64,000 nt of DNA from Acidaminobacter sp964416305 (GCA_964416305.1 CAYQDM010000003.1:107955-171954); one strand, 5' to 3'; counted from the stretch's first letter, positions 52,178-60,894 are shown. Numbers and translations are program-made. The notes: generated by a model not told the origin, from the sequence alone.

Positions 52178-53149
52178 GTGGAACCACTTTATGTCAACAA
52201 ACAAGATTATCCCAAATCTGCATTAATTATGACCCACAGCCTCCCTGACGGGGATGCTGTGGGCTCTGTGGTTGCGCTCTGTGAATTGCTGGAACTCATG
52301 GACATTCCAGTTCGAATCGTCATGGAGGATGTCCTTCCGGAGTCATTGGAATGGCTTAGGGATGATCGTTTTGTCAAGGTGTCGGAGGTGAGGCTGAATC
52401 AATCCTCAATGCCTTTTGACGTTTTTGTGGTGGATTGCAGTGATTTGTCGAGAATTGCCGACAAATCAGAACTGTTCACCCAAGCCAGAACAACCTATAA
52501 TATTGATCATCATGTAACCAACGATTTTTTTGCGTCAGTGAATCAGGTGGACGGTCATGCCTCTTCTACAGGTGAAATGATTTTTCGGTTGTTTCAAGTC
52601 CATGAAAAACCACTGACCCAAAGGGCGGCTGAAGCTATCTATGCGGCTGTTTCAACGGATACAGGGAGCTTCAGGTATTCAAATACCTCTTCAGAAACCA
52701 TGCGCCTCGCTGGCTTCCTGATCGATTCAGGCATTGATACAGCAGCAATAAACGCGAAACTGTATCATACCAAACCTCTTGACAGCGTTAAGCTGCTTGG
52801 TATAGCACTGGATAATCTGATCATGACGCGAGGCGGAAAAATTGCGGTCTCTCATGTTCTGCTGCAGCAGGCAGAGGCAGGAGAGATCAAAAATTATGAA
52901 ACAGATGGCATTTGTGAGTTTTTGCGGGATATCTCCGGCGTTGAAGTGGCCCTCTTTCTTAAAGAGACCGCACCGGAGGTCTTTAAGATCAGCGCCAGGT
53001 CAAAGCATGACTTTGACGTCAGCCGCCTGGCTCTTCACTTTGGCGGGGGTGGACATACCCGTGCTGCAGGATTCACAGTGACGGGCATCCTGGAGGAAGT
53101 CCGCCATAAAATCCTGGAGCAGATAGTATTGGCGGTGGGGCAGTCTTGA
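52178..53149 (+). CDS. nrnA: DHH/DHHA1 phosphoesterase NrnA
   Basis: Bifunctional oligoribonuclease/pAp phosphatase. DHH domain with HSLPDGDAVGS, VVDCSDLSR and NIDHHVTNDFFA; C-terminal DHHA1 with RSKHDFDVSRLA and FGGGGHTRAAGF. 323 residues from GTG 52178, which has TTGGAGGTG upstream at 10-nt spacing. The frame is open to GTG 52109, only 3 nt past rbfA, but with no ribosome site. truB overlaps by TTGA. Confidence 0.92.
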   Translation: MEPLYVNKQDYPKSALIMTHSLPDGDAVGSVVALCELLELMDIPVRIVMEDVLPESLEWLRDDRFVKVSEVRLNQSSMPFDVFVVDCSDLSRIADKSELFTQARTTYNIDHHVTNDFFASVNQVDGHASSTGEMIFRLFQVHEKPLTQRAAEAIYAAVSTDTGSFRYSNTSSETMRLAGFLIDSGIDTAAINAKLYHTKPLDSVKLLGIALDNLIMTRGGKIAVSHVLLQQAEAGEIKNYETDGICEFLRDISGVEVALFLKETAPEVFKISARSKHDFDVSRLALHFGGGGHTRAAGFTVTGILEEVRHKILEQIVLAVGQS

Positions 53150-54063
53150 ATGGCATCTTAAACGTTTATAAACCTGCCGGAATGACCTCTCACGACGTTG
53201 TGGCGATCCTCAGACGCCTGACGAGAATGAAACGTATTGGCCATACCGGTACATTGGATCCCATGGCCACAGGGGTACTGCCTGTTTGTTTGGGGAAGGC
53301 CACCCGCATTGTGGAATTTCTATCGTCAGAAGACAAGGCTTATCGATGCACAATGAGTCTTGGCAAGGTTAGTGACACCCAGGACATATGGGGTGAGGTT
53401 ACTTTGACTGGCGGGCAATTGCCCACCGCAGAGGCGCTTCGTGAGGCATTGATGTCTATGGTAGGAGAAATCCGCCAGATCCCACCTATGTACAGCGCAG
53501 TTAAAGTCGGCGGCAGAAAACTGTATGAACTGGCCCGTGAAGGCATAGAAATTGAACGCGAAGCCAGAATCCGCTGGATTCGTTCTATAGAAATCCTGTC
53601 TCTTGATGAGAATCAAGGCATTGTTGAATTTAACGTCGTCTGTTCAAAAGGAACCTATATCAGGACTTTGTGTCATGATGTTGGCCTCAGGCTTGGCTGC
53701 GGTGCTGTCATGTCATCACTTGAGCGCACGGCAAGCGGTACGTTCACCCTGGAAAACGCAATAACCCTTGAAGCCCTTGAAACTATGGATAAAGCAGCCA
53801 TTAAGGCGGCGCTCCACAGTATTGATGCGCCATTCAGGCATCTGCCGTCCATTCAGGTGGATGAGAGAGTTGGCCGATTGCTGATGAATGGCGTTAAGAC
53901 AGATTTAACCCGCTTGACCCAAAGTCTTGACAGAACAGACAGCGATCAGTTCAGAATCTATCAAGGGTCTGTGTTTATTGGCCTTGGTACTTTGAAAGGG
54001 CCGGATGGCAAGCCTGTACTGGAAAAATTGTTGATGAGTGGTGATGATCATGCTGATATTTGA
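53146..54063 (+). CDS. truB: tRNA pseudouridine(55) synthase TruB
   Basis: Makes pseudouridine 55 in the T-loop of tRNA. NGILNVYKPAGMTSHDVVA and the catalytic aspartate in GHTGTLDPMATGVLPVCLGK (about residue 39), then VVCSKGTYIRTLCHDVG. 305 residues. TTG start overlapping the nrnA stop, with GGTGGGG upstream. Its end overlaps ribF. Confidence 0.96.
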   Translation: MNGILNVYKPAGMTSHDVVAILRRLTRMKRIGHTGTLDPMATGVLPVCLGKATRIVEFLSSEDKAYRCTMSLGKVSDTQDIWGEVTLTGGQLPTAEALREALMSMVGEIRQIPPMYSAVKVGGRKLYELAREGIEIEREARIRWIRSIEILSLDENQGIVEFNVVCSKGTYIRTLCHDVGLRLGCGAVMSSLERTASGTFTLENAITLEALETMDKAAIKAALHSIDAPFRHLPSIQVDERVGRLLMNGVKTDLTRLTQSLDRTDSDQFRIYQGSVFIGLGTLKGPDGKPVLEKLLMSGDDHADI

Positions 54064-54988
54064 CTCCATCCACGAAATAACTGACCTCCACAAGGAAGTC
54101 GGCATAGTCCTGGGAACTTTTGACGGACTTCACGTTGGTCACAAAAGGTTGATTGAGGCCCATGTTGAAGCCTGTAAACGCCTGGGCGTGAAGAGTGTCG
54201 TTTTCACGTATTCAAATCACCCCAGAGAGCTGACCAATCCCGAGCTCAAATCTCTCAGGCTCATAGCAGTGGAAGAAAAAATTCAGCGCATTGAAGAACT
54301 TGGCGTCGATTATCTCGTTTTGATAGAATTTGATGAGACCTTGATGTCAACTGAAGCAGAAGACTTTGTCGAGCGGTATCTGATTGACGGCATGGATGTA
54401 CGTCTCATCAGCATCGGCTTCGACTTTAAATTTGGAAGACGTGCCGCCGGAAATGCCGGACTGCTCAAACAACTGTCTGAAAAGTACGGCTATGAACTCT
54501 TTATCCTCGATCCTGTTGAAATAGAAGGCGAGAAGGTATCGAGCTCACTGATTCGAAAGCATCTCAGACACGGTGAGATCAGGGAAGCGGAGCGCCTGCT
54601 TGGCAGACCCTACGCTGTCAGCGGCATAATCAAGAAAGGCAAGCAGCTTGGCCGTCAACTGGGTTATCCAACTGCGAACTTTATGATTTCAAGTCAAATG
54701 ACGCTGATTAAGCCCGGTGTCTACGTTTCTGAGACGGAATACAAGGGCGAACGCTATCACAGCTTGACGAATGTCGGCTATAATCCGACTTTCAATCAGC
54801 ACGAGCTGAGCATTGAAACCTATATATTGAATTTTGACAAAGAAATCTACGGCGAGATGCTGACGGTCTTTTTAGTGGATCGGCTTCGAGATGAAGCCCA
54901 TTTCAACAGCGTTCAGGAACTGGTAGAGGTTATAGACGCGGATGTCGAACGGGCGAAGCGTTTTTACTTTGACCATCGGCCACTATAA
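54050..54988 (+). CDS. ribF: Bifunctional riboflavin kinase/FAD synthetase RibF
   Basis: Makes FMN and then FAD. N-terminal FAD synthetase (nucleotidyltransferase) domain GIVLGTFDGLHVGHKRLI with the HxGH motif as HVGH; C-terminal riboflavin kinase domain GYPTANFMI, GVYVSETEYKG and TYILNFDKEIYGE. 312 residues from ATG 54050; in-frame GTG 54038 and ATG 54044 are also possible. It overlaps truB by 14 nt. No FMN riboswitch is seen, as expected inside an operon. Confidence 0.95.
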   Translation: MLIFDSIHEITDLHKEVGIVLGTFDGLHVGHKRLIEAHVEACKRLGVKSVVFTYSNHPRELTNPELKSLRLIAVEEKIQRIEELGVDYLVLIEFDETLMSTEAEDFVERYLIDGMDVRLISIGFDFKFGRRAAGNAGLLKQLSEKYGYELFILDPVEIEGEKVSSSLIRKHLRHGEIREAERLLGRPYAVSGIIKKGKQLGRQLGYPTANFMISSQMTLIKPGVYVSETEYKGERYHSLTNVGYNPTFNQHELSIETYILNFDKEIYGEMLTVFLVDRLRDEAHFNSVQELVEVIDADVERAKRFYFDHRPL

Positions 54989-55004
54989 GTTTCAAGGATA
55001 ATCA

Positions 55005-55033
55005 TTGTAAACCCGTGTCCTATGTGGTATTAT
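55005..55033 (+). promoter_or_regulatory. Promoter of rpsO
   Basis: TTGTAA (55005-55010), 17-nt spacer, TATTAT (55028-55033). Confidence 0.7.
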
Positions 55034-55060
55034 TTTAATGTTAAAGCCTTAGTCTGAGAT

Positions 55061-55088
55061 GACCGAAGACACCGACGGTCTTCACGGA
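55061..55088 (+). promoter_or_regulatory. Leader hairpin before rpsO
   Basis: CCGAAGAC (55063-55070) with GTCTTC...CGG (55078-55087), 7-nt loop. It lies about 25 nt before the ribosome site. S15 regulates its own mRNA through leader structures in several bacteria; membership in a known S15 leader class is not tested. Confidence 0.5.
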
Positions 55089-55116
55089 TTCTGGAATAAT
55101 TATGGAGGTGTGATTA

Positions 55117-55383
55117 ATGATCACAAAAGACAAGAAAAACGAAGTTATTGAAGCTTACAAAACCCACGAAGGTGACACAGGCTCCCCTGAGGTACAGATC
55201 GCGCTTTTAACTACGCGCATCAACGAACTCAACGGTCATCTTCAGACGCACAAAAAAGACCACCACTCACGCAGAGGTCTTCTTAAAATGGTCGGTAAGA
55301 GAAGAAACCTTCTCAACTACCTGCGTCAAAATGACATCGAGCGTTACAGAGAGCTGATCGCAAGACTCGGACTCAGAAAGTAA
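55117..55383 (+). CDS. rpsO: 30S ribosomal protein S15
   Basis: 88 residues with the S15 signature GDTGSPEVQIALLTTRINELNGHLQTHKKDHHSRRGLL (seen in full at residues 21-58; key parts TGSPEVQIA and HHSRRGLL). ATGGAGGTGTGATT precedes the ATG. Own promoter and leader; pnp follows after a terminator and a very structured gap, the same rpsO-pnp order as in E. coli and Bacillus. Confidence 0.97.
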   Translation: MITKDKKNEVIEAYKTHEGDTGSPEVQIALLTTRINELNGHLQTHKKDHHSRRGLLKMVGKRRNLLNYLRQNDIERYRELIARLGLRK

Positions 55384-55491
55384 TGTGAACGAGGCTGCTT
55401 GACCTGAGGGCCTGTCACAACAGCACGGACGCGGTAATGCGGCGTACTGTCCATGTCGTGACTGAACATGGCCACTGACTGGTCAATCACT

Positions 55492-55526
55492 TAAGTGAGC
55501 GGAAAAGCCCCGCTCACTTATTTTAT
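55492..55526 (+). terminator. Terminator of rpsO
   Basis: TAAGTGAGCGG (55492-55502) with CCGCTCACTTA (55510-55520), 11 pairs, 7-nt loop, then TTTTAT. In E. coli too, rpsO and pnp are split by a terminator that is read through in part. Confidence 0.9.
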
Positions 55527-55541
55527 CATCTGAATGCGACA

Positions 55542-55656
55542 ACCGGCTGCAAAAGAAATTTATTTTAGGTTTGTCCTACTTGACGAAAGTGTCGAAACGC
55601 CCAATGATCGGTGGGCGTCGGCGCTTTGGTCAAGTAGGATAAATTTCTCAGCCGGT
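55542..55656 (+). promoter_or_regulatory. Very long hairpin in the pnp leader
   Basis: Five stacked helices: ACCGGCT 55542-55548 with 55650-55656 (7 bp); AGAAATTT 55554-55561 with 55641-55648 (8 bp); TCCTACTTGAC 55574-55584 with 55629-55639 (11 bp); AAAGTGTCG 55586-55594 with 55619-55627 (9 bp, two wobbles); ACGCCC 55597-55602 with 55613-55618 (6 bp); loop of 10 nt. About 41 pairs in 115 nt, ending 18 nt before the GGAGG site of pnp. A 12-nt bulge (55562-55573) lies on the 5' arm. It is not followed by a U-tract. Confidence 0.85.
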
Positions 55657-55684
55657 CTAAGCACAGACTCATAGGAGGAAATTT

Positions 55685-57763
55685 ATGGAACCCAATGTAA
55701 AACGGTATCAGTATGATTTCGCCGGAAAAACCCTGGAAGTTGAATTTGGCAAAGTCGCAAACCTTGCCAATGGCTCCTGCATGATTCGCATGGGTGATAC
55801 TGTAGTGCTTTCTACAGCGACCGGCACCAAAAAGCCAAGGGAAGGCATTGATTTCTTCCCGCTGACTGTAGAATATGAAGAGAAACAGTACGCGGTAGGA
55901 AAAATTCCGGGAGGCTTCATCAAGCGTGAAGGACGCCCTTCCGAAAAGGCGACTTTGACGGCGCGGCTCATCGACCGTCCGATCCGTCCTCTGTTCCCGG
56001 AGCACTACCGAAATGAAGTCCAGCTCGTCAATACGGTATTTTCGGTAGACCAGGATAACGCACCGGACGTTCTCGCCATGATAGGCTCGTCAATTGCACT
56101 TTCTGTCTCTGACATTCCTTTTGAAGGCCCGACGGGTTCTGTCATTGTAGGTTATGTTGACGGACAGTACATCATCAATCCAAACGTGGCTCAAAGCGAG
56201 CAGTCTTCACTCCACCTGGTCGTCTCCGGTACAAAGGACGCAATCACTATGGTTGAGGCCGGTGCTGACATTCTCTCAGAGGAAGTCATGCTGGGCGCGA
56301 TTCTGTTCGGTCACGCTGAAATCAAGCGCCTTGTCGCCTTTATTGAAGGTATCCAGGCTGAAATTGGCAAGCCTAAGTTCGAGATCCAGGTTCCTGTTGT
56401 AGACGACGCTATGGTCGCTGCACTGGACAGCTTCCTCAGAAGCAAGCTTAACTCAGCTCTGCGCATTGCTGACAAAGCAGAGCGAACTGAGACCATTGAA
56501 GGCATAAAGGATGAAATGCACAAGGCTTTTGATGAGACCTATCCTACTCAAATCGGATTCATGAATAATTTCTTCAAGTCCGTTGAGAAAGAAATCGTCC
56601 GCAAAATGATCGCTATTGAAAAAATTCGCCCTGACGGCAGAAAAGCTGACGAAATCAGACCAATCTGGTGTGAAGTCGGCCTCCTTCCGCGGACCCATGG
56701 CTCGGGCCTTTTTACCCGAGGTCTGACACAGGCTCTGACCATTACGACACTCGGCGCTCTTGGTGAAGCTCAGCGCATTGACGGCCTCGGACTTGAGGAC
56801 ACGAAGCGCTATATGCATCACTACAATTTCCCGCCGTTCTCTGTCGGCGAAGTAGGCATGATGAGAACCAACCGTCGCTCCATTGGCCACGGTGCCCTTG
56901 GTGAGCGTGCGCTCCTCCCGGTCATTCCGGATGAAAATGATTTCCCATATGCAATCCGCCTCGTTTCTGAAGTTCTGACCTGCAATGGCAGTTCCTCTCA
57001 GGCGAGCATCTGCGGCTCCACGCTGTCGCTTCTGGATGCCGGCGTCCCTATAAAGGATTCTGTTGCAGGCATTGCAATGGGCTTGATCGCAGAAGAAGGT
57101 CAGTTCACGATCCTCAGCGACATTCAAGGTCTTGAGGATGCACTCGGCGACATGGACTTCAAAGTCGCTGGTACGAAGGACGGCATCACCGCACTTCAAA
57201 TGGACATCAAACTGAAAGGCCTGGATGATTCTGTCTTTGAGCTCGCGCTTTCTCAAGCGAACCGCGGCAGACTCTTCATTCTCGAAGAAATGGCCAAAGT
57301 TATGGATAAACCACGTCCGACCATGTCTATTTACGCACCGCGCGTCTTTATGATCAACATCCATCCTGACAAGATCCGCGAAGTCATTGGGCCAGGTGGA
57401 AAAGTCATCAACAGGATCACGTCGGAGTATGGCGTCAAAATCGACATTGAAGACGACGGCCGCGTGCTTGTAACGGCTCCGGATGGCATCAGTGGTGAAA
57501 AAGCTATGAAGGATATTCAGAACATTGTCAAGGAAATCGAAGTCGGCGAAGTCTACACCGGCAAGATTACGCGCATAATGAACTTTGGCGCCTTCGTCGA
57601 ACTCCTCCCGGGCAAAGAAGGCATGTGCCATATTTCTCAGTTGACTAAGGAGCGCCTCGAAAAAATCGAAGACAAATTTGCTGTTGGCGACGAAGTCGTC
57701 GTAAAAGTTATTGAAATCGATTCCAAGGGACGTGTCAACGTTTCAAGAAAGGTCATGCTGTAA
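55685..57763 (+). CDS. pnp: Polyribonucleotide nucleotidyltransferase (PNPase)
   Basis: 3'-5' phosphorolytic exoribonuclease. Two RNase PH domains (GDTVVLSTATGTKKPREGIDF, LPRTHGSGLFTRGLTQAL; read in part), then KH (IREVIGPGGKVINRITSEYG) and S1 (GKITRIMNFGAFVELLPGKEG) domains. 692 residues is usual. ATAGGAGGAAATTT precedes the ATG. Its leader holds a 41-bp hairpin (55542-55656). Confidence 0.97.
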   Translation: MEPNVKRYQYDFAGKTLEVEFGKVANLANGSCMIRMGDTVVLSTATGTKKPREGIDFFPLTVEYEEKQYAVGKIPGGFIKREGRPSEKATLTARLIDRPIRPLFPEHYRNEVQLVNTVFSVDQDNAPDVLAMIGSSIALSVSDIPFEGPTGSVIVGYVDGQYIINPNVAQSEQSSLHLVVSGTKDAITMVEAGADILSEEVMLGAILFGHAEIKRLVAFIEGIQAEIGKPKFEIQVPVVDDAMVAALDSFLRSKLNSALRIADKAERTETIEGIKDEMHKAFDETYPTQIGFMNNFFKSVEKEIVRKMIAIEKIRPDGRKADEIRPIWCEVGLLPRTHGSGLFTRGLTQALTITTLGALGEAQRIDGLGLEDTKRYMHHYNFPPFSVGEVGMMRTNRRSIGHGALGERALLPVIPDENDFPYAIRLVSEVLTCNGSSSQASICGSTLSLLDAGVPIKDSVAGIAMGLIAEEGQFTILSDIQGLEDALGDMDFKVAGTKDGITALQMDIKLKGLDDSVFELALSQANRGRLFILEEMAKVMDKPRPTMSIYAPRVFMINIHPDKIREVIGPGGKVINRITSEYGVKIDIEDDGRVLVTAPDGISGEKAMKDIQNIVKEIEVGEVYTGKITRIMNFGAFVELLPGKEGMCHISQLTKERLEKIEDKFAVGDEVVVKVIEIDSKGRVNVSRKVML

Positions 57764-57780
57764 TACACTGCAGATGACAT

Positions 57781-57813
57781 CAGGGGGGAGCTTAGGCTCC
57801 CCCTGTTTATTTA
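57781..57813 (+). terminator. Terminator of pnp
   Basis: CAGGGGGGAGC pairs with GCTCCCCCTG (one bulged G), 4-nt loop, then TTTATTT. Confidence 0.88.
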
Positions 57814-57835
57814 GATCGTGAGGTAAGCGGAAACT

Positions 57836-59113
57836 ATGCATAAAAAACACCTACTCAAGAACGGGATCCGAGTCATGATGGAACCCATTCCCCACGTCCA
57901 GTCCGTGTCCATAGGATTCTGGATCCGCGCGGGCTCGCTTTATGAAACCGCTCATGAAAACGGTATCTCCCACTTCATTGAACATATGCTCTTTAAAGGG
58001 ACACCTAAGCGGAGTGCTAAACAAATTGCGGCTGAAATTGACGATCTGGGCGGAGAATTGAATGCGTTTACCTCAAAGGAGTGCACCTGTGTTTATGTCA
58101 AGGTCCTGGGAGAGCATGCTGCAGTCGCCATTGACATTATCAGTGACATGATTCTGAATTCAAGTTTTGATGATGCTGAGCTCCAAAAGGAACGTATGAT
58201 CATTCTGGACGAGATTAATCTTTATGATGATTCTGCGGAAGATTTGATTTACGATCGACTTTCAGAAGTCCTTTTTAAAGGTCATGCGCTGGGCAGGCCT
58301 ATTTTGGGCTCCGTCGAAAGTATCAGCGGCATAGACAGGGACCTCATGCTGAATTATTTTAAGCGTCACTACAACGCCGAAAATCTGGTCATTTCCATTG
58401 CAGGTCATTATGATGAAGCGCCCCTCCTGGAACTTCTGGATGCAGGTATTGGACAGCACGTCTTTGAATCACACAAAGTTGATAAAATAAAGCCTATTCC
58501 ATTTCACAGCGGCTCCATCCGTACAAAAAAGGATATTGAGCAGACTCATGTCATATTAGGCTTCAAAGGCGTTGGGTATGATACGCCACAGCTGTTTACC
58601 CTGATGCTTCTCAACAATGCCCTTGGCGGAAGTTCAAGTTCCAGGCTCTTTCAAAAGATCAGAGAGGATTATGGCCTGTCCTATTCCATTGATTCTCACC
58701 CCAGCTTTTATCACGATACGGGCATAATGACCGTCTATGCCTCCATGCTGCCTGAAAATGTGGACCGCGTCGTCGAGCTCATTGCTCAAGAGATTGAAGC
58801 ACTCAGGGCACATGGTCTGGAACAGAACGAGTTCGTCAAATTCAAAAATCAGCTCAAAGGCAATTTTCTTCTGGGCATGGAAGGTCCAACACAGACTATG
58901 AACTGGATTGGAAAATCAGAACTCTTGTCCGGGCATATCCGTACTGTAGAGGATGTTATGGAAGGTATCCTTTCCATAGACTTTGATGAGGTCAATGCTA
59001 TGGCGGGGTCTTTGCTTTCCAAAGAGAACATGGCACTCTCTATCGTCGGAAAAACCAGTGCTAAAGAAGAGAAACGGCTTTATCAAATACTGAAAGACAT
59101 AATCCAGGGGTGA
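57836..59113 (+). CDS. M16 family zinc peptidase (YmxG/MlpA type)
   Basis: Processing-peptidase-like metalloprotease. The inverted zinc motif HxxEH is present as HFIEHMLFKGT near residue 48, with the downstream Glu in the region ERMIILDEINLYDDSAEDL (about residue 125). GGSSSSRLFQKIREDYGLSYSI marks the second half. 425 residues. It is found beside pnp and dut in Firmicutes. GTGAGGTAAGCGG precedes the ATG. Substrate unknown. Confidence 0.93.
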   Translation: MHKKHLLKNGIRVMMEPIPHVQSVSIGFWIRAGSLYETAHENGISHFIEHMLFKGTPKRSAKQIAAEIDDLGGELNAFTSKECTCVYVKVLGEHAAVAIDIISDMILNSSFDDAELQKERMIILDEINLYDDSAEDLIYDRLSEVLFKGHALGRPILGSVESISGIDRDLMLNYFKRHYNAENLVISIAGHYDEAPLLELLDAGIGQHVFESHKVDKIKPIPFHSGSIRTKKDIEQTHVILGFKGVGYDTPQLFTLMLLNNALGGSSSSRLFQKIREDYGLSYSIDSHPSFYHDTGIMTVYASMLPENVDRVVELIAQEIEALRAHGLEQNEFVKFKNQLKGNFLLGMEGPTQTMNWIGKSELLSGHIRTVEDVMEGILSIDFDEVNAMAGSLLSKENMALSIVGKTSAKEEKRLYQILKDIIQG

Positions 59114-59117
59114 TGCC

Positions 59118-59561
59118 ATGACGCTGAAAATTAGAAACATCTCAGGCAATCCAATGCCAGCCTATGAGACAAAAGGTTCTGCCGGAATGGATCTTCGGGC
59201 GTGGCTGGAAATGCCCCTTGAACTGAAGCCTTTGGAACGAGCTCTTGTTCGGACGGGGCTTTATCTTGAAATTCCGGAAGGGTTCGAAGGTCAGGTACGT
59301 CCCAGATCAGGACTATCGATCCGATACGGACTTACCCTGGTGAATTGTGTCGGTACCATTGACAGCGACTACAGAGGCGAACTCTGCATTCCTGTCATTA
59401 ATCTTGGACAGGAGTCTGTCACGCTCGAAAATGGCATGCGGATTGCACAACTGATATTAGCCAGATGTGAACAGCTTCGTGTGGTCGAAGTCAGCGACGC
59501 TGCTGACCTATCTGAAACAGAGCGGGGCGAGGGTGGATTTGGTTCGACGGGAAAGCACTAA
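59118..59561 (+). CDS. dut: dUTP diphosphatase
   Basis: Hydrolyses dUTP to dUMP, keeping uracil out of DNA. All five trimeric dUTPase motifs: GSAGMDLRA, RPRSGLSIRYG, GTIDSDYRGEL, RIAQLI and the C-terminal GEGGFGSTGKH. 147 residues. ATG 5 nt after the M16 gene, with CAGGGGTGATGCC upstream. Probably co-transcribed with it. Confidence 0.96.
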   Translation: MTLKIRNISGNPMPAYETKGSAGMDLRAWLEMPLELKPLERALVRTGLYLEIPEGFEGQVRPRSGLSIRYGLTLVNCVGTIDSDYRGELCIPVINLGQESVTLENGMRIAQLILARCEQLRVVEVSDAADLSETERGEGGFGSTGKH

Positions 59562-59585
59562 TTGGAACAGCAGCTCGAATTTCTA

Positions 59586-59631
59586 TTGAGACTATATAAA
59601 TATGGAATAAAATACCTTAAATACAAGGTAT
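59586..59631 (+). promoter_or_regulatory. Promoter of dapG with an inverted repeat at the start point
   Basis: TTGAGA (59586-59591), 16-nt spacer, TAAAAT (59608-59613). ATACCTT (59612-59618) and AAGGTAT (59625-59631) form a perfect 7-bp inverted repeat with a 6-nt spacer covering the end of the -10 and the expected start point. No U-tract follows, so an operator is more likely than a terminator. I do not recognise the regulator. Confidence 0.5.
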
Positions 59632-59658
59632 ATTAAACTGTAAAGTGAGTGATATCTT

Positions 59659-60894
59659 ATGAGCATCAGAGTATTGAAGTATGGCGGCACCAGTGTCACC
59701 ACGCCGGAATCCCGGGAGAGGATCGCGAAGACAGCGATTCGCCATAAAGAAGAAGGACAAGATGTCGTGGTGGTCGTGTCTGCAATGGGGCGCTCCGGCG
59801 ATCCCTATGCCACAGACACCCTGATTTCTCTCTTTAAAGCACAGAACGAAAACTATCGGCCGAGAAATCTTGATTTTCTCATGAATTGCGGCGAAATGAT
59901 TTCGGCCTCCCTGATTGCAAATACCATTGAAAAATTTGGGGCGTCGGCCATTTGTATGACTGGCCAGCAAGCAGGCTTAATCACAGATGACCATTTTGGT
60001 GATGCTCGCATCATCCGCGTCGAGAAGGAAAAGATGCTCAGACCGCTGGAAGACGGAAAGATCATAGTTCTCACCGGCTTCCAAGGTGTCACTGAAACCG
60101 GCTGGCTGACGACACTTGGCCGAGGCGGCAGCGATACCACAGCAGCAGTCGTCGGGGTTGCCCTGGACGCTGAAAGTATTGAGATTTTCACGGATGTCGA
60201 TGGCATTATGACGGCGGATCCCCGCATTGTGGGTGAAGCACGCGTCCTCAATGCCATCAGCTATGAGGAATGTTATCAACTCGCTCTGGACGGTGCGAAA
60301 GTGGTCGATCATAAGGCCATTGATGCCGTCAAGCGCGCAGGGAAGACTCTGATTGTCAGAAATACCTTTAATGATGCACCTGGTACTGTCATTGGACCAG
60401 AGTCTGTCATTGCCAAGCTGGGCATTGAAGACGACAGAGACCTCATCACGGCAATTACATCCAAAACCGGTCTCGTCCAGGTTACAGTCAACATGAGCCT
60501 GACCAGCCCTGAAAATCAGATTTTCCTTGAGTCCCTGGAGCAGAATAAAGTCTCAATCGATATGATCAACTTCTTTGAAGACAGAAAGGTATTTACTATT
60601 CAAACCGCTAAACTGCCGGCAGTCCTCGAGGTTCTTGAGCGGCTGAACCTGGAGCATAAGTTTGCGCAGGGGTGCGCAAAGTTGACTCTGGTAGGGCACA
60701 AAATTCATGGCATTCCTGGCGTTATGCGCCGTATTGTCATGTCGCTGGCCAAGGCAGGCGTCGAAATCCTTCAGACCTCTGACTCCTATACGACTATTGC
60801 ATGCCTGGTGCACGTTGAGGAAGTCGGAAAAGCGCTTAATGCACTCCATGCTGAATTTGGTCTGAGCCGCGATCCTGAACCTTCAAACGACTAA
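59659..60894 (+). CDS. dapG: Aspartate kinase (DapG-type)
   Basis: First step of lysine, threonine, methionine and diaminopimelate synthesis. KYGGTSVTTPESRERIAK near the N-terminus; VVVVVSAMGRSGDPYATDTL and EIFTDVDGIMTADPRIV match Bacillus DapG closely; two ACT domains in the C-terminal third. 411 residues. The ribosome site is weak (GTGAGTGAT). In Bacillus dapG lies in a dap/spoVF cluster; here it stands alone between dut and ftsK with its own promoter and terminator. No lysine riboswitch or T-box is seen in the short leader. Confidence 0.93.
   Translation: MSIRVLKYGGTSVTTPESRERIAKTAIRHKEEGQDVVVVVSAMGRSGDPYATDTLISLFKAQNENYRPRNLDFLMNCGEMISASLIANTIEKFGASAICMTGQQAGLITDDHFGDARIIRVEKEKMLRPLEDGKIIVLTGFQGVTETGWLTTLGRGGSDTTAAVVGVALDAESIEIFTDVDGIMTADPRIVGEARVLNAISYEECYQLALDGAKVVDHKAIDAVKRAGKTLIVRNTFNDAPGTVIGPESVIAKLGIEDDRDLITAITSKTGLVQVTVNMSLTSPENQIFLESLEQNKVSIDMINFFEDRKVFTIQTAKLPAVLEVLERLNLEHKFAQGCAKLTLVGHKIHGIPGVMRRIVMSLAKAGVEILQTSDSYTTIACLVHVEEVGKALNALHAEFGLSRDPEPSND

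Noticed and set aside
53900..54060. Search for an FMN riboswitch before ribF
   Set aside because: ribF overlaps truB inside an operon and there is no room or motif for one.
56453..57631. 392-codon open frame on the minus strand inside pnp
   Set aside because: It is antisense to the fully conserved PNPase gene, has no family motif or ribosome site, and reflects codon bias of pnp.
59562..59658. Search for a lysine riboswitch or T-box before dapG
   Set aside because: The 97-nt gap is too short and lacks their conserved elements.
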